A stretch of 64,000 bases of DNA from an uncultured Bacteroidota bacterium (GCA_903824665.1 CAIJXT010000011.1:62001-126000); one strand, 5' to 3'. Positions 1 to 9,315 are shown, counted from the first letter of the stretch. The notes: generated from the sequence alone by a model not told the origin. Numbers and translations are program-made.

Positions 1-190
1 TACGCCAGAAGATGGTACGACCGTGGCGATCTATAAAGGTAGTTTCTTCGTTCTGTCCGGCTTTGCGTGCCTCAGTAAGCGCATTTTGTTCATCGTCGGC
101 AAATACAAGTCGCCATTGCTCTTCGTATTGGTCGGTATGTTGTCCATCGCATTCTATACGGTAAACGATCTGTGCTGTAAATGATTGCAT
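1..190 (-). CDS. DUF4288-like protein (5' part only; the rest lies beyond the left edge)
   Basis: An open frame starts with ATG at 188-190 and runs off the left edge without a stop, giving 63 residues. The N-terminus reads MQSFTAQIVYRIECDGQ, followed by YEEQWRLV, a run of alternating acidic and alanine residues, and DRHGRTIFW. This spacing (YEE, then A-rich helix, then GR.I.W) resembles small DUF4288 proteins, whose role is unknown. No signal peptide or membrane segment is visible, so it is probably cytosolic. The family call rests on pattern memory only. Confidence 0.55.
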   Translation of the reverse strand, partial: MQSFTAQIVYRIECDGQHTDQYEEQWRLVFADDEQNALTEARKAGQNEETTFIDRHGRTIFWR

Positions 191-250
191 AAAAAGATGT
201 TTAGGGTGAAAATTGTGTGTTGAAAGGAATTTGTGTGATGATTTCCGGCA

Positions 251-994
251 TTAGTAAGATTTGATCTCTATGCCGCCAAAAGTGCAATTGCCCTGCAGTA
301 CGAGTTTTTTTCTTGTTTCTGTAGATCCTGTATGTATCAGCCGCTCATCTTCTACTGCCCCAAACACAGGCCTGATTTCGTTCTGCACATCCCAGTTAGA
401 TGGTATAATGAGTTCTACACCACCAAATGATACCCGGCAGTCGAGCACTACAGTGTCTCCCGGAAAATCAGCTTGGGTCAGGTTTATTTCGCTCCCACCA
501 AAGGCCACTGAGATTACACCTCCTTTAAAGTCTTTTGATGTAATGATCTCTTTTCTGCCGCCAAAGGTCACATCAATAAATACCTTGCTTTCATCTGTTA
601 TGTTTGGAGCAGAGGTAGATGATGATGGATAGCATTTTTGCCTGCGGGGCCTGAATGCGATCATCAGACCGGCAATTATTACAATCGCTGGCCAGAACAG
701 ATGCTTCGACGATGTTCCCATTACCTTGAACTGTGGGATAAGATGGGCAACACCAATGGTGATTAAAATCCACCACGAATTGTTCCTGAACCCATTTTTT
801 AGCCCAATCAGTCCCCCAATTATAATGAGGATAACCGGCCACGAAAAGCGAAAGTCAAACGGCAAAACGCCCAATTTGTGGAGCAGAAGCCCGGTACCAA
901 GCAGTGCGATTGCTATGCCAAAGAAGATCCTGTTGGTGGTACTTTGCTCTCTGAAACGGTTTGGCTGTCCGGGATTGAAATTACGATTGCGCAT
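251..994 (-). CDS. LiaF-like membrane protein with C-terminal cell-wall-response domain
   Basis: This 247-aa protein has four hydrophobic segments in its first ~120 residues (DUF5668/LiaF-type membrane domain). A soluble C-terminal half follows, with repeated FGG strands (VTFGGRKEI, VAFGGSEI, VSFGGVEL, CTFGGIEI), as in the LiaF/YvqF C-terminal beta-helix. In Firmicutes LiaF modulates a cell-envelope-stress histidine kinase; no LiaRS pair is adjacent here, so its role is unknown. I chose ATG 992-994. A longer frame from GTG 1013-1015 would begin inside a TAnnTTTG promoter box (1015-1022), and the sequence AAAGAA lies just upstream of the ATG. It appears to be a single-gene unit. Confidence 0.8.
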   Translation of the reverse strand: MRNRNFNPGQPNRFREQSTTNRIFFGIAIALLGTGLLLHKLGVLPFDFRFSWPVILIIIGGLIGLKNGFRNNSWWILITIGVAHLIPQFKVMGTSSKHLFWPAIVIIAGLMIAFRPRRQKCYPSSSTSAPNITDESKVFIDVTFGGRKEIITSKDFKGGVISVAFGGSEINLTQADFPGDTVVLDCRVSFGGVELIIPSNWDVQNEIRPVFGAVEDERLIHTGSTETRKKLVLQGNCTFGGIEIKSY

Positions 995-1014
995 ATGCTG
1001 TTCTTTTACAAACA

Positions 1015-1022
1015 CAAAAGTA
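1015..1022 (-). promoter_or_regulatory. Bacteroidota -7 box for the LiaF-like gene
   Basis: On the minus strand this reads TACTTTTG, a perfect match to TAnnTTTG. It lies 20 bases upstream of the chosen ATG. TTTCTG at a suitable distance upstream could act as a weak -33 element. Confidence 0.5.
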
Positions 1023-1115
1023 ATTACAGCCTGTACCGTGCAGAAACAGTATTAGGTAAAAAAATGTACAACGGCGGTGAATGTGGGGTAATGGTCGGTG
1101 AATGGGTGTAGCTAC

Positions 1116-1646
1116 TTACAATTCTGTGATCTTATTTACCGTAGCCCAGTTGCGCGTGGTAGCTGCAACGCCCAGTTTTTTCTCTATAAATGTATTTGAA
1201 AAGCAGGTCTTGCCGTAGTTGGTACTGAATATATATACTTCACGGTTCACCACACGGGCATACTCAGCATCGTTAGAGTAAACGCCCAGCGATCCCCTTA
1301 GGTCATACGACGGCACCTCTGATAGGAAGGTGACATACAACTTGCTTTTTTCTTCTGTTTTTATCGTATCGAATGGGTTGTTCCGGATCACATTCCCGAT
1401 CTCATGAAACATGCGTAAAACTGCCGTGACCCTGTACCCCAGCTTTTGTTGCAATTGCTGTTCTATTTTATTGCGCAGCAATGCTTCATTGGTCTCTTCT
1501 GTTTCAAAAAGTACATTTCCGCTCTGAATATAGGCTGTAATATTTTCAATTCCCGGCATTTGAAAATGCGCACGCAACTCTTCCATCTTTATGAGTTTTT
1601 GTCCGCTTACATTAATGCCCCGGAGGAATGCAACATATCTGATCAT
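1116..1646 (-). CDS. DUF1697 family protein
   Basis: The 176-aa product begins MIRYVAFLRGINVSGQK and continues IKMEELR and ITAYIQSGNVLFE. This is the hallmark N-terminal pattern of DUF1697 (YVALLRGINVGG...I.M..L...Y.QSGN). The family is small, cytosolic and uncharacterised. Family members normally start right at this conserved motif, so I prefer ATG 1644-1646 over a frame opening nine codons earlier. A 7-bp inverted repeat (GCGAATT-N5-AATTCGC, 1682-1700) lies just upstream and could be a terminator stem for the preceding TraB gene or an operator. Confidence 0.85.
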   Translation of the reverse strand: MIRYVAFLRGINVSGQKLIKMEELRAHFQMPGIENITAYIQSGNVLFETEETNEALLRNKIEQQLQQKLGYRVTAVLRMFHEIGNVIRNNPFDTIKTEEKSKLYVTFLSEVPSYDLRGSLGVYSNDAEYARVVNREVYIFSTNYGKTCFSNTFIEKKLGVAATTRNWATVNKITEL

Positions 1647-1681
1647 TTCAATGGGCTGAGGTGGGTAATACAATTCAATAA

Positions 1682-1700
1682 GCGAATTTAATCAATTCGC
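1682..1700. other. Inverted repeat GCGAATT-N5-AATTCGC
   Basis: A perfect 7-bp stem with a 5-base loop lies between the end of the TraB-family gene and the start of the DUF1697 gene. There is no T tract, so termination is uncertain. It could equally be an operator for the DUF1697 gene. Confidence 0.35.
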
Positions 1701-1762
1701 AGGAAATTGATTGCCACATTTTTATGCCTTTTTTACGAGTGAAATGGGTGAAGGAGATGAAT

Positions 1763-2626
1763 TTATCTTACCGGCTGAACCCTATACCCCTGTTCACGCA
1801 GCAAGTTGATCACTCCATTTTGTCCTGACAGATGCCCTGCACCAAATGCAAAGAACACCGACGATTTCTGCATCATTTCCGGCATTCGGGTTATCCACCT
1901 TTTGTTCCTGTCGTCTATTAGCGACACGGTTGCATCGCCTATCCCCTCACCGCTGATGATCATATCGTGCAGTTTGGTGATGTCCTGCGATCTGTAAGCA
2001 GCAACCAGATTGTTGTATTCTTTGGTGTCGTCAGATGTGTGGTGAATAGCGTCCATGATGCCTTTTACGACACTGTCTGCAGGTATTGTTTCCAATGCAC
2101 TAAGTTGTTCATCCACCGTTTCCAGACCCAGTATTTCTTTAAACTTCGCCTGGGTGGCTTTCAGCAGATTATCTTCATACGATATGGGGCTCTCACACAT
2201 GGCAGCTCCGCGGGTAGCAATCAGCGTTTGCAGTGCTATTGGTTTCATGCTTTCGAAAAACGCAATGTCCATTCCCATGCTGTCTTTTACATAGTTCTGC
2301 AGTTCGAAGTATTGGTCTTCAGAAAAATACTCAGACAATTTTCTGCCGTTCCTGTCTACCAGTCCCGATGATACTGCAATCATCACATCCTCATCATCCA
2401 GATCCATTTCCAGGCACAGTTTATCGCTCCTGTCAAGAGACCTTTTCATAGATTCAGTCCAGATATAGTCTGATGGGCAAATAACATGTATAGTACCAAA
2501 CAGGAAGGATGGCTTGGTGAGGCCCTTGCCCGTTACTTGCCACAATAGCGATTTGTCCTGAGCCGAGGTGGTAAGGTTGCATACCAGTACAAACAAGCCG
2601 GCAAATAATTGAATCAGTTTCTTCAT
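1763..2626 (-). CDS. TraB/GumN family protein, probably exported
   Basis: This 287-aa product has an N-terminal signal peptide (MKKLIQLFAGLFVLVCNLTTSA, written here as residues 1-22, cleavage near AQ). The TraB signature FLFGTIH follows, and FAFGAGHLSGQNG is near the C-terminus; these carry the conserved GxxH and GxGH histidines of the family. TraB/GumN proteins are membrane-associated or exported, and a metal-dependent protease fold (Tiki-like) has been proposed. ATG 2624-2626 lies two bases after the upstream transglutaminase stop (TGATCATG), which indicates a two-gene operon. A GTG six bases earlier would overlap that stop codon and is less likely. Confidence 0.8.
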   Translation of the reverse strand: MKKLIQLFAGLFVLVCNLTTSAQDKSLLWQVTGKGLTKPSFLFGTIHVICPSDYIWTESMKRSLDRSDKLCLEMDLDDEDVMIAVSSGLVDRNGRKLSEYFSEDQYFELQNYVKDSMGMDIAFFESMKPIALQTLIATRGAAMCESPISYEDNLLKATQAKFKEILGLETVDEQLSALETIPADSVVKGIMDAIHHTSDDTKEYNNLVAAYRSQDITKLHDMIISGEGIGDATVSLIDDRNKRWITRMPEMMQKSSVFFAFGAGHLSGQNGVINLLREQGYRVQPVR

Positions 2627-2628
2627 GA

Positions 2629-5244
2629 TCACACTTTTTCTTCCTCAGGCATTACAAAAAACGATGCGCATCTCACCGGGTTGAGGAAACCGGCAAGCCG
2701 CGTTGAAATATTGATTTTACCCCTGGCTGTTTTCAGAAATGGCAGCAGGAATGAATTGACCTGTGCTTCTTCGCTCGGGGTCAATAGTTGTTTGGCGTAT
2801 TTCTTCTTCAGGTATATGTTCATGAATGCCGTAAACGCTGTGTTCAGCCGGGGGTCAACAATGTCGCGTGCATATTGCATAGGCGTGAGATTGCCCCTGC
2901 CCAGACCGCACATGTGCAGGTAGTAGGTAGCTGCCCGGAATGCCCAGTACGGCTTGGAGCCGGCAGCGGCGGCATTACGGTGGCGCAGCAGGTAATATTG
3001 CAGCACCAGCCCCGGTAGCAGCAACAATATCAGCAGAATACTACCCGCAATCGCCAGCGCTGTCCATACTATTTGCCTTATAGGCACTTCTTTTTCTTTT
3101 TCGGTAGCAGGCGGTTGTTCCTTGGGTGTGGCTATATCTTTCCGCTTCAGATACACTTCATCAATGGGCACTGCGGCAGGGAACCGTTTGGTGAGTGCTG
3201 TTGCGTTTTCTCCCGGCAGTGCTTCCAGCTTTTTCATGGTCTCCGAATAGGATACAGCTGTACCCTCATCGCCTTTTTGAATGTTAGCAAGCGGTATGGC
3301 AATACTGTCACGGTAGATCACTGCAACGTTCATATCCATAGCTATCTCCACCGGCTGTGCTGGTTTATAGTCTTTATCATGAAACACAAATTGCTTCACG
3401 CCCATCAGCAGCGTCTTTTTCAGCGTATCCACGTTTACTACTATCCCTTCAGCAGCAAACCACGCCTTGGGTGGTTGCATAGGTGGTGTACCGTCGGGTT
3501 GTGGGGTAGGGCGGTTTTCATTGTCATTGCCCACGGTAGTATCAAAATCCAGCCAGCCATAGCCGGGAAAATACACCTGCACCCATGCATGAGCCTGGTT
3601 GGCATAATACCAATACCACCCTTTGTTCTTGTCACTACGCTCCTCCGTAAGGAACCCTACAGCTATGCGCGACGGAATACCCAGCGACCGCAGCATAAAT
3701 AATGTTGCACCTGCGTAGTAGGCACAATAACCTTTGTGACTTTCATTAAGAAAGAACATCAGTTTTGATGCATTGGGCAGATCCGGAATACCCGGATTGT
3801 CGGTATACTGGTACAATCGCTTGCCATGTTCGTCTTTCGAAAGGAAGTAATCACGAATAGCCAGCACTTTATCTACAGGCGTTTTGGTGCTGTCAGTGAT
3901 TCTATGTGCCAGGTCGCTGATACTTGCAAATTTCTGATTACCAGGCATATAGGTATAGTACTTCATGAATTTTTCATCCATGCCGTCATATCCTTTCACC
4001 TGACGCAATACCTCAAAGCGCATTTCCTGAAACTTCTTGATCTCGGGATTGTCTACGTTGTAGATAAAGTACGCACTATTCAGTGCTGATACATAGCTCT
4101 TTGCCCTGAATGCTGATTTGAACTGGTCACGAAAGTCTTTTTCTATCGTTATGGGTTGTACAAAGTACCCAACATTAGGTGCCAGATAGGTGTTGGCAGA
4201 GAGCGACTTGCTATAGATCTCTACTTCCACCGTCTGCCGCAGTTTTTCGCCCATACTGTTGCGTATCACAGACGAGTCCGACTTTGTATTGAACAGCGGT
4301 ATTTTGGATGGGTCGGGCTCAAAAAGGTCGTTAAATGGTATGGTAGAATCCCGTTCAAATGTTTCTGTCAGCGTATCGAATTTAGTGAAGTAGAATGCCG
4401 TGAGGTACAGCGGGTTTGGAATATCACTGTTTGGGAAAAAGTTGTCGATGTGTGCACAAAACAACAGATCGTTGCTGCGGCCCAGAGCTCCGCTCAGGCG
4501 GGAGTAGTCGCGCAGGTCAAAACTGTTGTCTTTGTTCTTTTTCAGCATGCTGTTCTGGCCCTGCTTACCCTTGCCGCCATAGTTGTCTACGGTTTCCTTT
4601 ATTTCAGCCCGCCTCCAGTAGATAATACTTCCCAGGAATCCGATTGAAATGATCAGAAACAACGACAGCCGCCTGATAAGGAACCACCAGAAACGTTGCG
4701 ATTTGTCTTTGTAGTTGTAGATCTGTTCCGCAGTAAAGATGATGTATACGCCATACAACAATGCCGGAGCAAACGACATCAGCAGTCCTTTTACTGTGTC
4801 TACATTGCCTCTGGCTATTACCAGTACGCATCCGCACAGGGTGGCCGCCGCTACCAGAACCGACCAATACCTCATTCGCAAAAATCCCCAGCCCATCAGC
4901 CAGCCTGTGCCAAACAATATAGCAGCTACCTGAAACTGGCGGGCAATGAAAAATGCATCAAATTCACCGGTTTCGTATTTGTCCAGACCTTGATAGAGCG
5001 ACCACATCGCCGCCAGGAGCAATACAAAAGTGGGCAGGAAACGAAACCTGAAACTGTAAAACAATGCCGACAAACACATGCCCGCACCCAGATAAATGGT
5101 CTGCCTGAGGGCATCGTTTTGCAGGATGGAATAGTATTCATTTACCCGCAGCATCAGGAAGTAGCCCACGATTGCTGTTGGTAGCACAAGGAAGATAACT
5201 TTTGCCAGAAATTCATTGATAGGCGCGGCGCGTTGTATCCTCAT
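2629..5244 (-). CDS. Membrane-anchored transglutaminase-like protease-fold protein
   Basis: This 871-aa integral membrane protein has about six or seven helices within residues 10-215, a long extracytoplasmic region, and one more helix near 745-770 before a short C-terminal tail. The transglutaminase core is intact: Cys507 in GYCAYYAGA, His552 in AHAWVQV and Asp568 in WLDFDTT form the expected triad. Bacterial members of this TgpA-like class act at the envelope, but substrates are mostly unknown. The coding sequence is directly followed by the TraB-family gene, with essentially no gap. On the minus strand TACATTTA (5261-5268) is a one-mismatch -7 box upstream. Confidence 0.85.
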   Translation of the reverse strand: MRIQRAAPINEFLAKVIFLVLPTAIVGYFLMLRVNEYYSILQNDALRQTIYLGAGMCLSALFYSFRFRFLPTFVLLLAAMWSLYQGLDKYETGEFDAFFIARQFQVAAILFGTGWLMGWGFLRMRYWSVLVAAATLCGCVLVIARGNVDTVKGLLMSFAPALLYGVYIIFTAEQIYNYKDKSQRFWWFLIRRLSLFLIISIGFLGSIIYWRRAEIKETVDNYGGKGKQGQNSMLKKNKDNSFDLRDYSRLSGALGRSNDLLFCAHIDNFFPNSDIPNPLYLTAFYFTKFDTLTETFERDSTIPFNDLFEPDPSKIPLFNTKSDSSVIRNSMGEKLRQTVEVEIYSKSLSANTYLAPNVGYFVQPITIEKDFRDQFKSAFRAKSYVSALNSAYFIYNVDNPEIKKFQEMRFEVLRQVKGYDGMDEKFMKYYTYMPGNQKFASISDLAHRITDSTKTPVDKVLAIRDYFLSKDEHGKRLYQYTDNPGIPDLPNASKLMFFLNESHKGYCAYYAGATLFMLRSLGIPSRIAVGFLTEERSDKNKGWYWYYANQAHAWVQVYFPGYGWLDFDTTVGNDNENRPTPQPDGTPPMQPPKAWFAAEGIVVNVDTLKKTLLMGVKQFVFHDKDYKPAQPVEIAMDMNVAVIYRDSIAIPLANIQKGDEGTAVSYSETMKKLEALPGENATALTKRFPAAVPIDEVYLKRKDIATPKEQPPATEKEKEVPIRQIVWTALAIAGSILLILLLLPGLVLQYYLLRHRNAAAAGSKPYWAFRAATYYLHMCGLGRGNLTPMQYARDIVDPRLNTAFTAFMNIYLKKKYAKQLLTPSEEAQVNSFLLPFLKTARGKINISTRLAGFLNPVRCASFFVMPEEEKV

Positions 5245-5454
5245 AGTTCTTTTTCTGCCATAAATGTACTGGAAAAGTTGCGAGGGGGATTGTTAAAAAA
5301 TGATGCATTCGAAATATTCCGGATAATCATCTGAACGGAGGGGGCACTAGTACCTGACACGCTTTTATGTAGTTGCTCTATATCCAACCTTGAAAGACTT
5401 TCAACAGGTTCTTTCACTCGCAATTTTAAGCCCGGTTCATTCCGTTCATATCGG

Positions 5455-5462
5455 TACATTTG
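5455..5462 (+). promoter_or_regulatory. -7 box for the AI-2E family permease gene
   Basis: TACATTTG matches TAnnTTTG exactly and lies 35 bases before the ATG at 5498. Its position shows that upstream in-frame starts near 5390 cannot be the real one. Confidence 0.5.
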
Positions 5463-5497
5463 TAGGGTATTTTGTTTGCCACACAAAAAATCACCGG

Positions 5498-6565
5498 ATG
5501 GACATCTCAGCAACTGCGACGATCAAAAAACTGCTTGTCTTGTTTCTGGTGATAGCCGGTTTGTATTTTGCCAAAACATTCCTCATGCCACTGGCTATTG
5601 GCAGTGTACTGGGTGCATTGTTTTTACCACTTGCCAAGTGGCTCGAGGCCAGGCGCATCCCTCCCTTATTAGCAGTTTTTATTTGTTTTTTTGTGTTGCT
5701 ATTGGTCATGGGCAGCCTGGGCTATGTATTGGTATGGCAGGTGCGCGAGCTGGCCAGCGAGGCCGCTACTATTAGGCAGCGGGGATTGGTAATGCTGGCC
5801 GATTTGCAACAATACCTGTTCAGGCAGTTTGGCATTTCGCTCGATCAACAGTCCCGTTTGTTCAACGAACAAAAGCCATTCTTTTCACAGTTGATCAAGG
5901 GAACCGCCGGCGCCGTTACTTCACTGGCATCATCATCGCTGCTCATTCTGATTTATATGATTCTGCTGTTGTTTTACCGGCGACATATCGGGCAGTTTCT
6001 GCTGCGCCTGGCTCCACCCGACCAAAAGGCGGAGATGCGTATGGTTGTCACCAGCGTGGCACGGGTATCACAGCAGTACTTGCTCGGCCTTTCAAAGATG
6101 ATCGTTTGTCTTTGGATCATGTATGGAGTTGGTTTCAGTGCACTGGGTGTGCAGCATGCGCTATTCTTTGCTGTTTTGTGCGGTATACTCGAGATCGTAC
6201 CGTTTATCGGCAATATTACCGGCACCACAATTACCGTTTTGGTGGCTGCGGTGCAGGGGGGCAGCCCTACTATGTTGGCAGGTATTGTAGTTGTTTATGG
6301 TGTTGTTCAGTTTGTGCAGGGGTGGGTGTTAGAGCCACTTATAGTGGGTAGGCAGGTGCGTATCAATCCCCTGTTCACTATTGTTGCATTAGTGGCCGGC
6401 AATCTCATATGGGGCATCCCCGGCATATTCCTTGCTATACCCCTCACTGCCATGTTCAAGATCGTTTGTGATAATATAGAATCACTGAAACCATATGGTT
6501 TTCTGATAGGCGAAACAGTAGCTCCGCAAAAGGGCAAAAGTTTGTTCACGCGTTTCGTACGATGA
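5498..6565 (+). CDS. AI-2E family transporter (PF01594-type permease)
   Basis: The 355-aa protein has seven or eight hydrophobic segments. Two pairs lie in the first ~80 residues, a soluble stretch at ~90-150, then the family-typical membrane block with SALGVQHALFFAVLCGILE and a long C-terminal pair ending in LTAMFKIVCDN. The region IVPFIGNITG matches the IPYIG.iiG signature of this family. Members include TqsA/YdiK-type exporters and sodium/proton antiporters, so autoinducer transport is not implied. Start ATG 5498 is set by the promoter box upstream. The gene is divergent from the transglutaminase gene and is followed 52 bases later by a methyltransferase. Confidence 0.85.
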   Translation: MDISATATIKKLLVLFLVIAGLYFAKTFLMPLAIGSVLGALFLPLAKWLEARRIPPLLAVFICFFVLLLVMGSLGYVLVWQVRELASEAATIRQRGLVMLADLQQYLFRQFGISLDQQSRLFNEQKPFFSQLIKGTAGAVTSLASSSLLILIYMILLLFYRRHIGQFLLRLAPPDQKAEMRMVVTSVARVSQQYLLGLSKMIVCLWIMYGVGFSALGVQHALFFAVLCGILEIVPFIGNITGTTITVLVAAVQGGSPTMLAGIVVVYGVVQFVQGWVLEPLIVGRQVRINPLFTIVALVAGNLIWGIPGIFLAIPLTAMFKIVCDNIESLKPYGFLIGETVAPQKGKSLFTRFVR

Positions 6566-6617
6566 CGCTAATAACGGTTGTGGGCAGGCTGCAGCTTATC
6601 GGACTAAATTATTTTTC

Positions 6618-7364
6618 ATGAAAGAAGTAATAGACAATTTTTCAGGTGGTGCCGAAAATTATGCAATGTTTGGCCCGCAATCTCCGCCGGAGATATTTGA
6701 TTTTCTATACAGCCATACACCCGGATTTAATGTTGCATGGGATTGCGGTACTGGCAACGGACAGGTAGCCGCCCATCTTGCCGACAGGTTTACTCAGGTT
6801 TACGGTACCGATATCAGTCGTGAGCAAATGGATAGAGCCATTATCAAGCCGGGCATTACCTATATGCAGCAACGCGCAGAATCCACTTCATTGGCCAGTG
6901 CTTCTGTCGATCTGGTCACTGTTGCACAGGCTATTCATTGGTTCGATTTCGCTGCGTTCTTTCGCGAGGTGCAAAGGGTCTGCAAACCTGGAGCACTCGT
7001 TGCAGCCTGGACATATACTACGCTGAAATTCAATGATCCGGTCGACGCCGTCATTGATGAATTGTACTCCGATATAACCCTTGCTTACTGGAATAAGGAA
7101 CGGGCCTATGTCGACAGTAATTACAGTACAATTCCGTTTCCATTGAGGGAAATCGTTACACCAGGTTTTCAGATTGTAAAGCAGATGTCACTATCCGGGT
7201 TGCTGGGCTATTTGCGCACATGGTCGGGCGTACACAATTATGTGCGCCACAAGCAGCAGGACCCTATACTGCTTATCGCCGATAAACTGCACCGCATATG
7301 GGGTAGCGATGACACCAAAGAGGTGACATGGCCGGTATATATGCGTGCCGGATATGTAGATTGA
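6618..7364 (+). CDS. Class I SAM-dependent methyltransferase
   Basis: This 248-aa cytosolic enzyme has the SAM-binding motif I WDCGTGNGQVA (about residues 41-51), an acidic residue at the end of strand 2 (YGTDIS), and VDLVTVAQAIHWFD for motif IV. The combination of AIHWFD and a C-terminal half rich in aromatic residues fits the methyltransf_11 group related to yeast Tmt1/Crg1 and plant embryo-abundant-like proteins. The substrate cannot be told from sequence. It probably shares a transcript with the preceding permease and converges on pepD, with only 13 bases between the two stops. Confidence 0.85.
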   Translation: MKEVIDNFSGGAENYAMFGPQSPPEIFDFLYSHTPGFNVAWDCGTGNGQVAAHLADRFTQVYGTDISREQMDRAIIKPGITYMQQRAESTSLASASVDLVTVAQAIHWFDFAAFFREVQRVCKPGALVAAWTYTTLKFNDPVDAVIDELYSDITLAYWNKERAYVDSNYSTIPFPLREIVTPGFQIVKQMSLSGLLGYLRTWSGVHNYVRHKQQDPILLIADKLHRIWGSDDTKEVTWPVYMRAGYVD

Positions 7365-7377
7365 TGCAACTGTTTTA

Positions 7378-8841
7378 TCAGCCGTTTACCGGTATACGTG
7401 TCAATGTAGCCAACAGATAAGTCCAGAATTTCTGCACAGACGATATTTGTACGCGCTCATCTGGCGAGTGTGCACCATATATATTCGGACCGAAGGAGAT
7501 CATCTGCATTTCCGGATAGTTGGTACCCAGAATCCCGCATTCCAGGCCTGCATGTACAGCGTTTACGTGTGCAGCTTCCTGAAACAGTTCCTGATACAGA
7601 TCGCTCATCAGCATTATGATTGGTGCATCGGGGCGTGGCTGCCATCCGGGATACCCACCGGTATAAGCCACCGATGCGCCCATCAGTTCAAATGCACAGC
7701 TGATCGCATTGGCAAGATCCCACTTTTCACTGTCCACAGAGCTGCGTGTAAGACATTGTATATTGTAAATGCCGTCTTTTACTACCACCTTCGCCAGATT
7801 GTTAGAGCTTTGCACCAGCCCCTTTATTGCCGGGCTCATACGGTATATGCCATTGGGGCATGCATATTGCGACCGCAACAACTGGTTCTGGAAGCTGCTA
7901 TCCATTACCTGCGTAGGCATTTCCACCGCCTCTGCGCCAATGCTCATTTGCGGGTCGGTGATCCTGTATTCATCTCTTATCGTCGTCGCCAGATCATATA
8001 TGGCAGTCGTCAGCGCCGCTTCGTTTGCACTTTCTGTTACCACTATAGCCACCGATTCTCTGGGTATGGCGTTGCGCAGGCTGCCACCACTTATTTCTGC
8101 TATCTCTATCCCGAATAGCTTGTTCATTGTCAGCAATATCCGGTTCATCAGTTTGTTGGCATTGCCCCTGCCCAGGTGAATGTCGCCACCCGAATGACCA
8201 CCCGTCAGGCCTTTTACAACTAGTCTGTAGGCTGTAGTGCCCTTTGGTGCCGTCAATGCATAGGTACCCGTTGCTGTCACATCTATACCACCTGCACAGC
8301 CTATCGTCAGTTCGTGATCTTCTTCCGTATCCAGATTCAGCAACGTTTTTCCGTCCAGCAATCCGCCCTTCAGCGACAATGCTCCGGTCATGCCTGTTTC
8401 TTCATCTATCGTAAACAATGCTTCCAGTGCAGGGTGGGGTATATCGGTCGACGATAGCAGTGCCATTATAGCTGCCACGCCTATTCCGTTGTCTGCGCCC
8501 AGCGTTGTTCCTTTGGCCTCAACCCAGTCGCCCTCCACGTACATATCTATCCCCTGTGTATCAAAGTCAAATATGGTATCGCTGTTTTTCTGGTGTACCA
8601 TATCCAGGTGGCTTTGCAGCACTATCGTTTGGCGGTTTTCCATCCCCGGTGTTGCCGCTTTTTTGATGATCACATTGCCCGCTTCGTCTACGCTTGTCTG
8701 CAAACCCAGACTGGTCCCGAATGTTTTCATGAACGCTATTACACGTTCTTCTTTTTTAGAAGGGCGCGGTACAGCATTAAGGTCGGCAAAATGCTGCCAC
8801 AATGCAGCAGGTTGCAACAGGCGTACTTGTTCGTTGGTCAT
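7378..8841 (-). CDS. pepD: Cytosolic beta-alanyl/aminoacyl-histidine dipeptidase (M20C, PepD)
   Basis: The 487-aa protein hydrolyses Xaa-His dipeptides such as carnosine. M20 metal ligands are visible: the SHLDMVHQ histidine and aspartate, the aspartate in LGADNGIGVA, and the catalytic and metal glutamates in IDEETGMTGA. KGLTGGHSGGDIHLGRGNAN is the dimerisation/lid region typical of PepD. No signal peptide is present, consistent with a cytoplasmic role in peptide catabolism. Length matches E. coli PepD (485 aa). A one-mismatch -7 box (8861-8868) flanked by a perfect inverted repeat lies upstream. Confidence 0.93.
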   Translation of the reverse strand: MTNEQVRLLQPAALWQHFADLNAVPRPSKKEERVIAFMKTFGTSLGLQTSVDEAGNVIIKKAATPGMENRQTIVLQSHLDMVHQKNSDTIFDFDTQGIDMYVEGDWVEAKGTTLGADNGIGVAAIMALLSSTDIPHPALEALFTIDEETGMTGALSLKGGLLDGKTLLNLDTEEDHELTIGCAGGIDVTATGTYALTAPKGTTAYRLVVKGLTGGHSGGDIHLGRGNANKLMNRILLTMNKLFGIEIAEISGGSLRNAIPRESVAIVVTESANEAALTTAIYDLATTIRDEYRITDPQMSIGAEAVEMPTQVMDSSFQNQLLRSQYACPNGIYRMSPAIKGLVQSSNNLAKVVVKDGIYNIQCLTRSSVDSEKWDLANAISCAFELMGASVAYTGGYPGWQPRPDAPIIMLMSDLYQELFQEAAHVNAVHAGLECGILGTNYPEMQMISFGPNIYGAHSPDERVQISSVQKFWTYLLATLTRIPVNG

Positions 8842-8852
8842 ATGGTAGTATT

Positions 8853-8876
8853 AAGATGCGCTAAAGTAGGCATCTT
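8853..8876. promoter_or_regulatory. Inverted repeat AAGATGC-N10-GCATCTT around the pepD -7-like box
   Basis: The two 7-bp arms (8853-8859 and 8870-8876) are perfect and exactly flank TACTTTAG on the minus strand, a 7/8 match to the -7 consensus. The position, 12 bases upstream of the pepD ATG, suits an operator, but no regulator can be named. Confidence 0.35.
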
Positions 8877-9200
8877 TTGCCATTGATAATTCAGCCTATC
8901 GGATAATCCCGGTCCATTGCTGTAAGAATTTGTTTGCAGGTGCTATTGATAGCAACAAAGAACGGCTTCCCCCGGTATGGAAAGCCGTCTCTGTCTGTTG
9001 ATGCGGGTATTTTTTCACATCATTTCCTAAATGTCGGAATGTCTTGTATCCAAACTTGCCATTGCCGCCCGCCATTCTCTGGTCTGCAAATCCCTACGGT
9101 ATTTACCCGTTGCTTGAGTAGTACATCATAAGGGAGCTAGGCATGCTTTTCTTTGCCCTATGCTCCGCCACCCGAAATGCGGATTTAAGCTCGGTTTCTG

Positions 9201-9293
9201 CTACACTCCCTTTTCGGCTTCCGGGTACAACAGTTTTTTATTACGTGCTTTTATTTTTGCCATTATCGTAAGTATCAGAAGCGTGATCATCAT
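9201..9293 (-). CDS. Possible 30-aa membrane microprotein
   Basis: ATGATG at 9288-9293 opens a frame with a hydrophobic N-terminus (MMITLLILTIMAKIKARNKK) followed by a basic stretch and LLYPEAEKGV, ending with TAG at 9201. The layout, one short helix then lysine/arginine residues, is typical of single-pass microproteins. A perfect -7 box (TAGTTTTG on the minus strand, 9316-9323) lies 22 bases upstream of the first ATG. There is no homology evidence and random short frames are common, so this is tentative. Confidence 0.25.
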   Translation of the reverse strand: MMITLLILTIMAKIKARNKKLLYPEAEKGV

Positions 9294-9315
9294 AATTGGT
9301 TGTGTTTTCTAATGG

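Noticed and set aside
3073-3702. A 209-codon plus-strand frame opposite the transglutaminase gene
   Set aside because: Antisense shadow of the conserved catalytic region, with no recognisable features.
5498-6565. Quorum-sensing (autoinducer-2) transport role
   Set aside because: The family name is historical; members include antiporters and other exporters, and no lux genes are nearby.
7447-8118. A 223-codon open frame on the plus strand opposite pepD
   Set aside because: It lies entirely antisense to a well-supported enzyme, has no signal or family motif, and is rich in His, Arg and Cys as expected of an antisense frame.
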